24,692 bases of DNA from contig DATKBT010000123.1 in assembly GCA_035546295.1 (NCBI GenBank), positions 1-24,692 of the forward strand. Reading direction: 5' to 3'. The notes under the pieces were generated by a model, which had not been told where the DNA came from, did no database searches, and saw nothing but the letters and a program-made list of their open reading frames with translations. Shown here one piece after another: positions 14,027 through 21,552 of this stretch. Within the stretch, counting starts at the first letter, position 1, and each line of letters begins with the position of its first letter. This DNA comes from DATKBT01 sp035546295. GTDB taxonomy: Bacteria > Acidobacteriota > Thermoanaerobaculia > Multivoradales > Multivoraceae. Position numbers and translations under genes: made by a program.

Positions 14027-14772
14027 GGGAGGTCCTCCCTGCGATCCCGATCCTCGGCGTCGGGATCTCTGGGGTCGTCGGGATCTCTGGGGTCTTCAGG
14101 GTCTTCGGGGTCCGGATCGTCCGGGTGAGGGCGGGTCCGCGAACCGCGACGTGCGGCGTCGCCGAGCATCTCGAGGGGATCGATGTGGAGCGAGGCGCCC
14201 AGCCGGCCGAGCTCGACCGGATCGAACGCGCCGACGATGTTGACCAGCGTGATCGAGTCGCTGGTGTCGGCGGCCATCACCCAGACCCCCGCGATGTCGC
14301 CCGCCTCCTCCCTGAGGTAGAGGTAGACGGTCTCGCCGCTCTCGCGGATTCGCACCACCGGGCTCCAGCCGTCCGCCTCGAGCCCGCGCACCGCCGCCTC
14401 GCCGCGCTCCAGGATCGCGGGCGCGTCGCGCCCGTCGAGCTCGAAGGTCAGCACGCGGATCGCGCGCAGCTTGCCGAGGAGCTCGGCGAATCGGGGATCC
14501 TCGCCGCGCACGGCCTCGGCGACCATGCGGATCAACGGCCCCTGGAGCGAGATCTCGAGCGAGGCCTCCTCGCGCGCCAGCCCGAGCGCGCCGAAGTCGA
14601 CGTAGCCGGGGTCGCCGACGAGATCGTCCTGCGCGAGGGCGGGCGCCGCCGCCAGCACCGCGAGACCGATCGAAGCCCCGAGGATCGTGCGGGCCGTCCA
14701 GCAGCGCGTCCGGCGAATCGGCCAGCGCTGCGTCCGGCGACTCGGCCGGGGTCTCGTCTGGGCTCGGCTCAT
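14023..14772 (-). CDS. DUF4252-family secreted protein (paralog a)
   Basis: This 249-residue protein starts at ATG 14772, overlapping the anti-sigma stop by ATGA, with AGGAGA six bases upstream. A long Arg-rich N-region precedes a hydrophobic signal core (ILGASIGLAVLAAAPALA) with probable cleavage before QDDL. It has no lipobox, unlike paralog b. DUF4252 features are LRAIRVLTFELDGR, LEADGWSPVVRIRESGETVY, LYLREEAGDIAGVWVMAAD and the signature SITLVNIVGAFDPVELGRLG. The C-terminus is a disordered Asp/Pro-rich tail built on an 18-bp tandem DNA repeat. The Arg-rich N-region is also repetitive at the DNA level. It is probably periplasmic; the acidic tail might bind cations (inference). Function unknown. 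Confidence 0.87.
   Translation of the reverse strand: MSRAQTRPRPSRRTQRWPIRRTRCWTARTILGASIGLAVLAAAPALAQDDLVGDPGYVDFGALGLAREEASLEISLQGPLIRMVAEAVRGEDPRFAELLGKLRAIRVLTFELDGRDAPAILERGEAAVRGLEADGWSPVVRIRESGETVYLYLREEAGDIAGVWVMAADTSDSITLVNIVGAFDPVELGRLGASLHIDPLEMLGDAARRGSRTRPHPDDPDPEDPEDPRDPDDPRDPDAEDRDRREDLP
14027..14039 (-). promoter_or_regulatory. Palindrome covering the ribosome site of the second DUF4252 gene
   Basis: On the minus strand, GGGAGG-A-CCTCCC immediately precedes ATG 14026. The Shine-Dalgarno GGGAGG is exactly complementary to the six bases between it and the ATG, so the mRNA could hide its own ribosome site. A ribosome finishing the upstream gene, whose stop overlaps this ATG, would open it. 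Translation of b would then depend on translation of a. Confidence 0.5.
14059..14094. repeat. 18-bp perfect tandem duplication encoding the acidic tail
   Basis: The 18-bp unit GTCGGGATCTCTGGGGTC occurs twice back to back (14059-14076 and 14077-14094), followed by degenerate copies to about 14118. It encodes Asp-Pro-Arg/Asp units at the C-terminus of DUF4252 paralog a. The 18-bp period keeps the frame, so copy number could vary without breaking the gene. Confidence 0.85.
14706..14747. repeat. 18-bp near-perfect direct repeat, 24-bp period, in a signal peptide
   Basis: GCGTCCGGCGAATCGGCC (14706-14723) and GCGTCCGGCGACTCGGCC (14730-14747) differ at one base and are 24 bp, or eight codons, apart. 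They encode the Arg-rich N-region (RRTQRWP, IRRTRCW) of DUF4252 paralog a. Read one frame over, the same DNA gives an acidic repeat (ESPDAALADSPDALL). Confidence 0.8.
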
Positions 14773-15548
14773 CTGGGTTCTCCTGATCGCTCGCCCGACG
14801 CTCCGGCGTCGGGGCTCCTGCGCAGCGGCTCGATCGCCCTCTGCAGCGCCCGCGCCGAGGGTGCGACGATGCTGTCGGCGACCACCTCGTCGCGCAGCAC
14901 CAGCGCCGAGTGCCGGCCGACCGAGGCGACGTAGGCGAGCGCCAGGCGCGCCTCGGCGGTCGCGCGCTCGATGTCGTCGGCGTCGGGCTGTGCGGTCGGG
15001 TCGGCGGCTCCCTCGACGTCGGGATCGGCGACGGCCGCGCGCGTCGACGCCGCGTCCTCGGGCAGCAGCCGGGCGAGGCCGAAGAGGCCGAGGACGAGGA
15101 GCAGCGCGGCGGCCGCCGCGATCGCCGCGGTGGTCCACCAGCTGGCCGCTGGGGAGGCAGGTGCAGCGTCGTCGTTGGCCGGCGCGTGCCGGCGCGGCGA
15201 CGTGGCGGCCGATCCGTTCGCCTCGGTGCCTTCCGCGCGCGCGATGGCGAACGCGCGATCGACCACCTGCTGCCGGCACTCCTCCTGGGGTAGGGCGCGC
15301 AGCGCTTGGCGGAGCCGTCGCGCGAGCTCGAGCTGCTCGGCGCAGCGCGCGCACCGGGGCTCTTCGCGCGTGTGTGCTCGCGCTTCCTGCGCTGGCAGTG
15401 CATGCGCGCGCCCCGCGGGCGGGCCTTCCACGTGCGCGCGGACCAGCGCCGCCTCGGCGGCGGGCAGATCGCCGTCGAGGTAGGCCTCGAGCCGGTCGAG
15501 GACCTGCGCGCAGTCGAGCGCAGCGGAGGGTGGGTTTTGGCGGCTCAT
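14769..15548 (-). CDS. Zinc-finger-type anti-sigma factor, single membrane span
   Basis: This 259-residue protein has an anti-sigma N-terminal domain: LDCAQVLDRLEAYLDGDLPA, AEAALVRAHVEG, then CARCAEQLELARRLRQALRA. This gives the Cys / His / CxxC ligand set of zf-HC2 anti-sigma factors, but with about 20 extra residues between the His and the CxxC. One transmembrane helix follows (AAIAAAAALLLVLGLFGLA, about residues 140-158), then a periplasmic Asp/Ala-rich domain. It should bind the ECF sigma factor encoded upstream and hold it at the membrane until a signal releases it. ATG 15548 lacks a clear ribosome site. The frame stays open further upstream through an Asp/His-rich repeat tract but contains no ordinary start codon there. 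The stop overlaps the DUF4252a start. Confidence 0.82.
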   Translation of the reverse strand: MSRQNPPSAALDCAQVLDRLEAYLDGDLPAAEAALVRAHVEGPPAGRAHALPAQEARAHTREEPRCARCAEQLELARRLRQALRALPQEECRQQVVDRAFAIARAEGTEANGSAATSPRRHAPANDDAAPASPAASWWTTAAIAAAAALLLVLGLFGLARLLPEDAASTRAAVADPDVEGAADPTAQPDADDIERATAEARLALAYVASVGRHSALVLRDEVVADSIVAPSARALQRAIEPLRRSPDAGASGERSGEPR

Positions 15549-15696
15549 CGTGGCTTCGTCGTCGGCTTCTTCGTCAGTGTCTTCTTGGTGAGTGTCTTCT
15601 TGGTGAGTGTCTTCGTGAGTGTGGTCTTCGTGTGTGGCGTCGTCGTGAGAGTCGTCTTCGTAAGAGTCATCGTCGGCGTCGTCGTCGTGGGTGCGA
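15549..15696. repeat. Low-complexity tract with 15-bp tandem repeats between sigma and anti-sigma
   Basis: The 148 bp between the sigma stop and the anti-sigma ATG are built of GTCTTC/GTGAGT-like units. AGTGTCTTCTTGGTG occurs at 15576-15590 and again at 15591-15605, followed by a shortened third copy. On the coding strand one frame reads as Thr/Lys repeats and another, in phase with the anti-sigma ATG, as Asp/Glu/His repeats. Neither has a start codon in the tract. Composition differs sharply from neighbouring coding DNA. Confidence 0.8.
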
Positions 15697-16284
15697 TCAC
15701 TTGCCAGGCGATCCCTTGCCCGGCGGCTCCGCCGTCTCGCTTCGCGATCGCTCCGCCCCGAGCACGTCGGCGAGCGCTTCGCGCAGCATCTTGCGGCCGC
15801 GGTGGGCGTAGACGCGCACGGTGACTAGCGGCATCTCGAGGGTGTCGGCGATCTCCTGGTGGGGGCGCTGCTGGATCTCGCGCAGGATCAGGATCGAGCG
15901 GTAGGGCTCCGCCAGCTCGCCGAGCGCCGAGCGCAGCCGTGCCCCGAGCTCGGAGCCCGACGCCTCGTGCGCCGGGTCGGGCCGGGGATCGGGCATCCGT
16001 GCGAAGGCCTCGTCGCCGCCCGGCGCCACCGCCGCCCGCTTGCGCCTGCGCAGCGCGTCGAAGCTGGCGTTGCGGGTGACCGTGGTCAGCCAGGCCGCCA
16101 GGTCGTCGACCTCGAGATCGTTCCAGTGTCGCCACAGCTTGATCAGGACCTCCTGGGTCACGTCCTCCGCCTGGTCCCGGTCCCCCAGGTAGTAGAGGGC
16201 GAACGAGAACACGCGGTCCTTGTGCAGGGCCACGGCCTCCGCCAACTCGTCTGCTTCCCCCCGGGGGCTTCGGCTCCGCACCAC
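15697..16284 (-). CDS. ECF-family RNA polymerase sigma factor
   Basis: This 195-residue protein has ECF sigma region 2 (ALHKDRVFSFALYYLGDRDQ, AEDVTQEVLIKLWRHWNDL; about residues 20-58), a DDLAAWLTTVTRNASFDALR link, and region 4 (LAEPYRSILILREIQQRPHQ, EIADTLEMPLVTVRVYAHRG, RKMLREAL), which binds the -35 element. The anti-sigma gene is downstream in the same direction. The start is uncertain: GTG 16284 has no good ribosome site, and an internal TTG or GTG about 12-18 codons in, behind a GGGGGAAG run, is a reasonable alternative. ECF operons of this kind are usually autoregulated, but no promoter could be defined by eye. The regulon probably includes the two DUF4252 genes. Confidence 0.92.
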   Translation of the reverse strand: MVRSRSPRGEADELAEAVALHKDRVFSFALYYLGDRDQAEDVTQEVLIKLWRHWNDLEVDDLAAWLTTVTRNASFDALRRRKRAAVAPGGDEAFARMPDPRPDPAHEASGSELGARLRSALGELAEPYRSILILREIQQRPHQEIADTLEMPLVTVRVYAHRGRKMLREALADVLGAERSRSETAEPPGKGSPGK

Positions 16285-16330
16285 AGGATGGACGAATCAC
16301 GGCGGGTGGGCGTTACAGGCGGTTCCGGGC

Positions 16331-18760
16331 TCAGGTCCGGGAGGGCGCGCGCAGCTCCGCCTGCGTCGTCGCGACTCCCTGGTCGGCCTCGATCGACGTC
16401 GCGGCGGTCGCCGGCTCCCTCGGCGCCGGCGCCTCCAGCTCGCGCGGGCTGTCTTCCAGGGCGACGATGGCGTCGAGGATCGCCTCGTGGGTCGCCGGCA
16501 GGCGGAGCTGGGGGACCAGGCCGGGGCGGATCGAGGCGAGCGCGTCCTTGATCGCGCACCAGACCGCCAGCCCCAGCATCAGGGGTGGCTCGCCCACCGC
16601 CTTGGTGCTCTTCAGGTTGTGGCGGTTGAGCTCGTTCTCGACGAAATCGAGCCGGAAGTGCGCGGGGAGGTCGCTGACGTTGGGGATCTTGTAGGTGGTG
16701 GGCGAGGCCGAGAGCAGCTCCCCGCGCTCGCCGTAGACCAGCTCCTCGGTGCTGACCCAGCCGATCCCCTGGACCAGCCCGCCGATCGCCTGGCCGCGCT
16801 CGATTCCGGGGTTGATCACCCGCCCGATGTCGAGCAGCACGTCGAGCCGCTCCACCCAGAGCTCGCCGGTGAGCCGCTCGATGCGCACCTCGGCGAGGGC
16901 GCAGCCGGTCGTGAAGTAGTAGAAGGGCGTGCCTCGCCCGCTCTCGCGGTCGTAGTCGATGTCGGGGGTGGCGTAGAAGCCGCGCGCCCCGAGGTCCAGG
17001 CGCTCGCGGTGGGCGGCGGTTGCGAGCTCGGCGAACGAGATGCTGGCGCCAGACTCGGCGTCGCGAATCGCGCCGTCGGCGAAGCGCAGGCGCGCCGCCG
17101 CCTGCTCGTCGTCGCCTGCTTTCAGCAGCCTCGCCGCCAGGCCCGCCATGCGCGAGCGGATCTGCTCGCAGGCGCGCACCGCGGCGGTGCCGTTGAGGTC
17201 GGTCGAGGCCGAGGCGGCGGTCGGCGAGGTGTTGTTGTTCTTCTCGGTCGAGGTCGGCATCACGGTGACCGCCTCGTAGTCGACGCCCAGCTCGTCGGCG
17301 ACGAGCTGGGCGATCTTGGTGTTCACTCCCTGGCCCATCTCGGTGGCCCCGGTCGACACCTGCACGCTGCCGTCGGTGAACACGTTGACCAGCGCGTTCG
17401 CCTGGTTGAGGGTCTTGTTGGTGAACGAGATGCCGAACTTGACCGGCGTCATCGCCAGCCCGCGCAGGCTGGTCGGGGAGGCGCGATTCTCGTGCTCGAT
17501 CTCGGCGCGGCGCCGGCCGTAGTCCCCCTCGGCGGCGAGTCGCTCGAGCATCTCGGGGACCAGATTGGCGCGCACCTCCTGGCCGTACGGGGTCCGGTTC
17601 GGTCGCTGCTCCGAGGGATCGCGCCCGTAGGCGTTGGCACGCCGCACGTCGAGCGAATCCCTGCCGAGCTGGATCGCGATCTCCTGGATCACGTTCTCGA
17701 TGACGGCCATCCCCTGCGGACCGCCGAAGCCGCGGAACGCCGTCGACGGCGGCAAGTTGGTGCGGCACACGCGCCCCGAGATCGAGGCGTTCTCGAACCG
17801 GTAGGCGTTGTCGGCGTGGAGCATCGAGCGTTCGAGCACCGCCGACGACAGGTCGAGATAGGCGCCGCCGTCGGAGCGCAGCTCGAGCTCGAACGCCGTG
17901 ATCACGCCCAGCTCGTCGAAGCCGACCCGGTAGCGCGAGCGGTAGGGGTGACGCTTGCCGGTCACGGCCATGTCGTCGTCCTTGCCGTAGACGATGCGCG
18001 CCGGCCGGCCGGTGCGCTGCGCCACGAGGGCGGCGAGCGCGGCCGGGATCGAGCCCTGGGTCTCCTTGCCGCCGAAGCCACCCCCCATCCGCTTGCAGAT
18101 CGCGACCACCCGATGGCGTCCGACGCCGAGCGCCTCGGCGACCACGGTCTGGATCTCGGTGGGGTTCTGGGTCGAGGAATGGACCACCATCTGCCCGTCC
18201 TCGCCCGGGATCGCGATCGCTGCCTGGCTCTCGAAGTAGAGCTGCTCCTGGCCGCCGGAGCGGAACGTTCCCTCGAGGCGGTGCGTCGCGCGCGCCCACC
18301 CGGCTTCGAGGTCGCCGCAGCGGATGAAGCGCTCCGGCGTCAGGAACTCCCCCCGCGCGATCGCGTCGTCGATGGTCAGGACCGGCGCCTCCTCGTCGAC
18401 CTCGACCCGCACCAGCGTCCGCGCCCGCTCGGCGGCCTCGCGCGTGATCGCGGCGATCGCCGCCACCGGCTGGCCCAGGTAACGGACCTCGACATCGGCG
18501 AGGAAGGGCTCGTCGGCCTCGATCGGCCCCCAGCGGTTGTGGCCAGGCACATCGTGGTGGGTGAGCACCGCGACCACTCCGGGCGCCGCCCGCGCCGCTT
18601 CGACGTCGATCGAGCGGATCGTCCCTCGCGCTGCGGGGCTGCCGGCGAAGACGACCTCGAGCTCCCCCTCGACGCGGGGAAGGTCGTCGATGTAGCGGGC
18701 TGCGCCGGTGACGTGGCCGCGCGCCGAGTCGTGGGGGATCGAGCGTCCGATGGTCGTCAT
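16331..18760 (-). CDS. xdhB: Xanthine dehydrogenase, molybdopterin-binding subunit
   Basis: This 809-residue protein oxidises xanthine or hypoxanthine at the molybdenum centre, in a complex with XdhA. The order of motifs follows bovine and Rhodobacter enzymes: GAARYIDDLP at the start, GGQEQLYFES (substrate Glu near E172), KRMGGGFGGKE (molybdopterin loop), TAFRGFGGPQG (substrate Arg near R343), KFGISFTNKTLNQANAL (purine-stacking region), TEMGQGVNTK, TSPTAASASTDLNG and KAVGEPPLMLG (catalytic base near E724). All expected active-site residues are present, so true xanthine dehydrogenase is more likely than a generic aldehyde or CO dehydrogenase. A 30-residue Ala/Glu-rich C-terminal extension is beyond the family core. 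The gene lies 47 bp downstream of xdhA. ATG 18760 has only a weak ribosome site. The chaperone gene xdhC is not in the window. Confidence 0.95.
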   Translation of the reverse strand: MTTIGRSIPHDSARGHVTGAARYIDDLPRVEGELEVVFAGSPAARGTIRSIDVEAARAAPGVVAVLTHHDVPGHNRWGPIEADEPFLADVEVRYLGQPVAAIAAITREAAERARTLVRVEVDEEAPVLTIDDAIARGEFLTPERFIRCGDLEAGWARATHRLEGTFRSGGQEQLYFESQAAIAIPGEDGQMVVHSSTQNPTEIQTVVAEALGVGRHRVVAICKRMGGGFGGKETQGSIPAALAALVAQRTGRPARIVYGKDDDMAVTGKRHPYRSRYRVGFDELGVITAFELELRSDGGAYLDLSSAVLERSMLHADNAYRFENASISGRVCRTNLPPSTAFRGFGGPQGMAVIENVIQEIAIQLGRDSLDVRRANAYGRDPSEQRPNRTPYGQEVRANLVPEMLERLAAEGDYGRRRAEIEHENRASPTSLRGLAMTPVKFGISFTNKTLNQANALVNVFTDGSVQVSTGATEMGQGVNTKIAQLVADELGVDYEAVTVMPTSTEKNNNTSPTAASASTDLNGTAAVRACEQIRSRMAGLAARLLKAGDDEQAAARLRFADGAIRDAESGASISFAELATAAHRERLDLGARGFYATPDIDYDRESGRGTPFYYFTTGCALAEVRIERLTGELWVERLDVLLDIGRVINPGIERGQAIGGLVQGIGWVSTEELVYGERGELLSASPTTYKIPNVSDLPAHFRLDFVENELNRHNLKSTKAVGEPPLMLGLAVWCAIKDALASIRPGLVPQLRLPATHEAILDAIVALEDSPRELEAPAPREPATAATSIEADQGVATTQAELRAPSRT

Positions 18761-18807
18761 GTGCTTCGCGCCCGGTGCGCGCCAGTCGGTTGGGTCGCCG
18801 CGGCTCC

Positions 18808-20367
18808 TCAGACGCTCGCCGCGATCCGCGGGCTGGCGGTCAGTTCGTACGCGAGCTCGACGAAGAGCCGCTCGACGAGCCGCGCGCGGTACTCCTCGCT
18901 GCCGCGCACGTCGGTGATCGGTGTGACCTCGGCGCGCGCGATCCGCCCGGCGCGGCGGGCGAGCTCGAGGTCGAGGACGTGGCCTGCGAGCGCTACCTCG
19001 GCGCGCGGCGCGCGCAGCACGGTCGGCCCCACGCCGCCGAAGGCGATGCGCGCGCGGTCGATGCGGTCACCCGCGAAGGACAGGTGGAAGGCGGCGGTGA
19101 CCGAGGAGATGTCGAGGTCGAAGCGACGCGAGAGCTTGCGCAGCCGCAGCACCTCCCCAGGCTCGGGCAGTGGAACCTCGATCGCGGCGATCAGCTCGCC
19201 GCGGCCGAGGTCGATTTCCTTGTATCCACGGTAGAATGCCTCGATAGGCAGGCGACGGCGCCCACCAGGGCCGACCAGCTCGAGCTCGGCGCCCATCACG
19301 TAGAGGAAGGGGAGCGAGTCGGCGATCGGCGACGCGTTCGCCAGGTTGCCGCCGATCGTCCCGAGGTTGCGGATCTGCGGCGCGCCGAAGCGCTCCAGGA
19401 TCTCGGCGAGCTGGGGGACCTCGTCGCGCACCGCCTCGAGCAGAGACGTCCAGGTGGCGCCGGCGGCCGCGCGCAGGCGCCCGCCGGCGATCTCGACCCG
19501 GTCGAAACCGGGGATGCGCGGGCCGAGCTGGACCAGCGGCCCCGGCTCGAGACGACCTTTGTTGTGCTGGACGCCGAGGTCGGTCGCTCCCGCGATCGGC
19601 CGCGCGCGCGGATCGGCGGCGAGGGCGGCGCTCGCGGCCTCGAGTGAGGTGGGCAGGTAGACCCAGTCGCCGGCCGGCTCGCTGTCGCCGGGCGCGCCAT
19701 CGTGGGATCCTGGCGCTTCGATCCGCACCTCCTCGCCGGCGGCCAGCGCCAGCTCGGCGCGCAGGCGGCGGTCGAGGACGGCGTCGAGCGGCGGGCAACA
19801 GGCGACCGGCACCGCCTCCGCCGCCTCCAGGATCTGCAGGTAACCGGTGCAGCGGCAGAGGTTGCCGGTGAGGCCGCGGCGGGTCGCCGCCGGCTCGAGC
19901 CGCTCGGCGCCCCGCTGGCGCGCGCGCTCGGCCATCGCCGCCAGCGTCACCACGAAGCCAGGGGTGCAGAAGCCGCATTGCGACCCGAAGCGCTCGATCA
20001 TGGCTGTCTGGACTGGATGGAGGTACGGGTCCCGGCTCGCGCTTCGCTCCGCGCCGGGCTCGCCGTCGGCCTCCCCGTCGCCGAAAGGGACGCCCTCGAC
20101 CGTCATCAGGTGGCAGCCGTCGACCTGGTGGAGGAACGTGATGCAGGCGTCGATGGGCTGCCAGTCGAGCGGTCCCCCCGAGGCGCCGGCGCTCGACTCT
20201 CGTGCCACCAGCACGCTGCAGGCCCCGCAGTCCCCTTCGGCACAGACGACCTTGGTGCCGGTCAGGCGCAGCCGCTCGCGCAGGAAGGTCGAGAGCGGCA
20301 GCCGCGCGTCGTCGCCCTCCACCCGCTGGCGGGCGCCGTTGACCGAAAAGAGCAGATGGTTGCGCAT
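18808..20367 (-). CDS. xdhA: Xanthine dehydrogenase, Fe-S and FAD subunit
   Basis: This 519-residue protein carries electrons from the molybdenum site to NAD. The N-terminal plant-type [2Fe-2S] domain has CAEGDCGAC (C42, C47, C50) and C74; the second helical [2Fe-2S] domain has QCGFCTPG (C131, C134) and CRCTGY (C171, C173). The FAD domain follows with PIAGATDLGVQHNK (about 258-270) and QIRNLGTIGGNLANASPIAD (about 331-350). Fusion of the Fe-S and FAD parts in one chain is the usual bacterial XdhA arrangement. An acidic insert of about 20 residues (around 95-113) separates the two Fe-S domains and is longer than usual. The start at 20367 gives the correct first strand (HLLFSVNG); the open frame continues 98 codons further but as non-coding-like sequence. 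No strong ribosome site is visible. Confidence 0.95.
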   Translation of the reverse strand: MRNHLLFSVNGARQRVEGDDARLPLSTFLRERLRLTGTKVVCAEGDCGACSVLVARESSAGASGGPLDWQPIDACITFLHQVDGCHLMTVEGVPFGDGEADGEPGAERSASRDPYLHPVQTAMIERFGSQCGFCTPGFVVTLAAMAERARQRGAERLEPAATRRGLTGNLCRCTGYLQILEAAEAVPVACCPPLDAVLDRRLRAELALAAGEEVRIEAPGSHDGAPGDSEPAGDWVYLPTSLEAASAALAADPRARPIAGATDLGVQHNKGRLEPGPLVQLGPRIPGFDRVEIAGGRLRAAAGATWTSLLEAVRDEVPQLAEILERFGAPQIRNLGTIGGNLANASPIADSLPFLYVMGAELELVGPGGRRRLPIEAFYRGYKEIDLGRGELIAAIEVPLPEPGEVLRLRKLSRRFDLDISSVTAAFHLSFAGDRIDRARIAFGGVGPTVLRAPRAEVALAGHVLDLELARRAGRIARAEVTPITDVRGSEEYRARLVERLFVELAYELTASPRIAASV

Positions 20368-20751
20368 TGGCCGCTGCGCCGGCGGTGGGTCCGCTCGGGC
20401 GCCAGGACCTCCAGTGTAGTCCACCAGGGACGGCGTCCCCGCTCGCCGCTCGCGGTCTTTTGGGCGACCAGCGCCCACGACAGATCGGCGCCGGCACCAG
20501 CCCCTCTCACTCGAGGTCTCCGGGCCTCCCACGGTTCTGGAGATCCGCGAGAATCCGTGCGCTATAGTGACTGGCGGCCGTCGGCAGGGCAGCCGGCCAT
20601 CATCCCGTCCACGTGCGGGTCCAGCGGGCGAGAGCGTGGGCGACCACGCTGAGACGACCACGTGTGCACAACCACGAAGGTGCGGGGACCAGCGGCCTCA
20701 GGCGGCCGTGGAGCTCCGGTTGCGCCTTCGAATCGGAGGAGGAACGAAATC
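20368..20751. other. 384-bp divergent intergenic region
   Basis: This separates xdhA (minus) from the metzincin-like gene (plus) and should hold both promoters. Weak candidates are TATAGT at 20563-20568 for the plus-strand gene and a TACACT-like -10 near 20413-20418 for xdhA; neither has a good -35. A ribosome site (GGAGGAGGAAC) for the plus-strand gene is at 20735-20745. No additional gene is seen. Confidence 0.4.
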
Positions 20752-21552
20752 TTGAGGAAGATATTGCTCATAGTGCTTGCGTGCGGCCTGCTGGCCAGTG
20801 CCGGTCTTGCCGACCACTCCTGGGGGAACTATCACTGGGCCCGGACGACGAGCTCGTTCGACCTGATCGTGGTCAACAGCACGACGAGCGACTGGGATGG
20901 CTACGTCGCGGACGCGATCGGCGACTGGTCTCAGTCCCAGAAGCTGAACATGATCGAGGACCCGAATGGGGACACTTCCAGCAAGACGCGCCGCCAGTGC
21001 AATGCGCCGGCCGGCCAGATCAGGATCTGCAACCTCGGGTACGGCCAGAACGGCTGGCTGGGCATCGCCGGCATCTCGATCGACACCAACGGCCACATCG
21101 TGTCCGGCTACACCAAGCTCAACGACACCTACTTCGCCTTCGACTACTACAACAACGACCAGTGGAAGCAGAGTGTCACCTGCCAGGAGCTCGGACACAA
21201 CGTCGGCCTGGACCACCAGGACGAGGACTTCAACAACACCTCGCTCCAGTCCTGCATGGACTACCAGGACCCGCCCTGGCCGATCCCCAACGGCCACGAC
21301 TACGACCAGCTCGTGGCGATCTACGGGCACACCGACAGCTACAACTCCTATAGCGGCGGATCCTCCGGCGGTGGCGGGGACGGTGGCTGCAACGCGCCCC
21401 CCGGCAAGGGCTGCAACAAGAACACCGGCAGCAACGGCGACATCGGCTGGGGCATGTCGCTGGGTCGTCGCGGTCAGGTCGAGACCTTCATTCGCATCGA
21501 CCACGACGGCACCCGTCACCTGACCTTCGTCACCTGGGCGATCGGGCACTGA
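20752..21552 (+). CDS. Secreted metzincin-like protein with Gln for the first zinc His
   Basis: This 266-residue protein starts at TTG 20752 behind a GGAGGAGG ribosome site, with a clean signal peptide (LRKILLIVLACGLLASAGLA, then DHSWG). The active-site helix reads CQELGHNVGLDHQ (Q145, E146, H149, H155), matching HExxHxxGxxH of metzincins except that the first His is Gln. The Met-turn is present (SCMDY, M169). The upstream region has the mixed strands of matrixin-like folds (GWLGIAGISIDTNGHIVSGY). After a Gly/Ser linker (about 203-213) comes a short C-terminal domain (CNAPPGKGCNK, then a strand pair). Homologs with QExGHxxGLDHQ are recalled from other high-GC bacteria, so the change may be a family trait. 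Activity as a protease is uncertain. Confidence 0.78.
   Translation: MRKILLIVLACGLLASAGLADHSWGNYHWARTTSSFDLIVVNSTTSDWDGYVADAIGDWSQSQKLNMIEDPNGDTSSKTRRQCNAPAGQIRICNLGYGQNGWLGIAGISIDTNGHIVSGYTKLNDTYFAFDYYNNDQWKQSVTCQELGHNVGLDHQDEDFNNTSLQSCMDYQDPPWPIPNGHDYDQLVAIYGHTDSYNSYSGGSSGGGGDGGCNAPPGKGCNKNTGSNGDIGWGMSLGRRGQVETFIRIDHDGTRHLTFVTWAIGH

Noticed and set aside
16220..19234. Plus-strand open frame of about 1000 codons
   Set aside because: Antisense to xdhB and xdhA, which carry unmistakable conserved motifs; the plus frame is Arg/Ala/Gly-rich with none.
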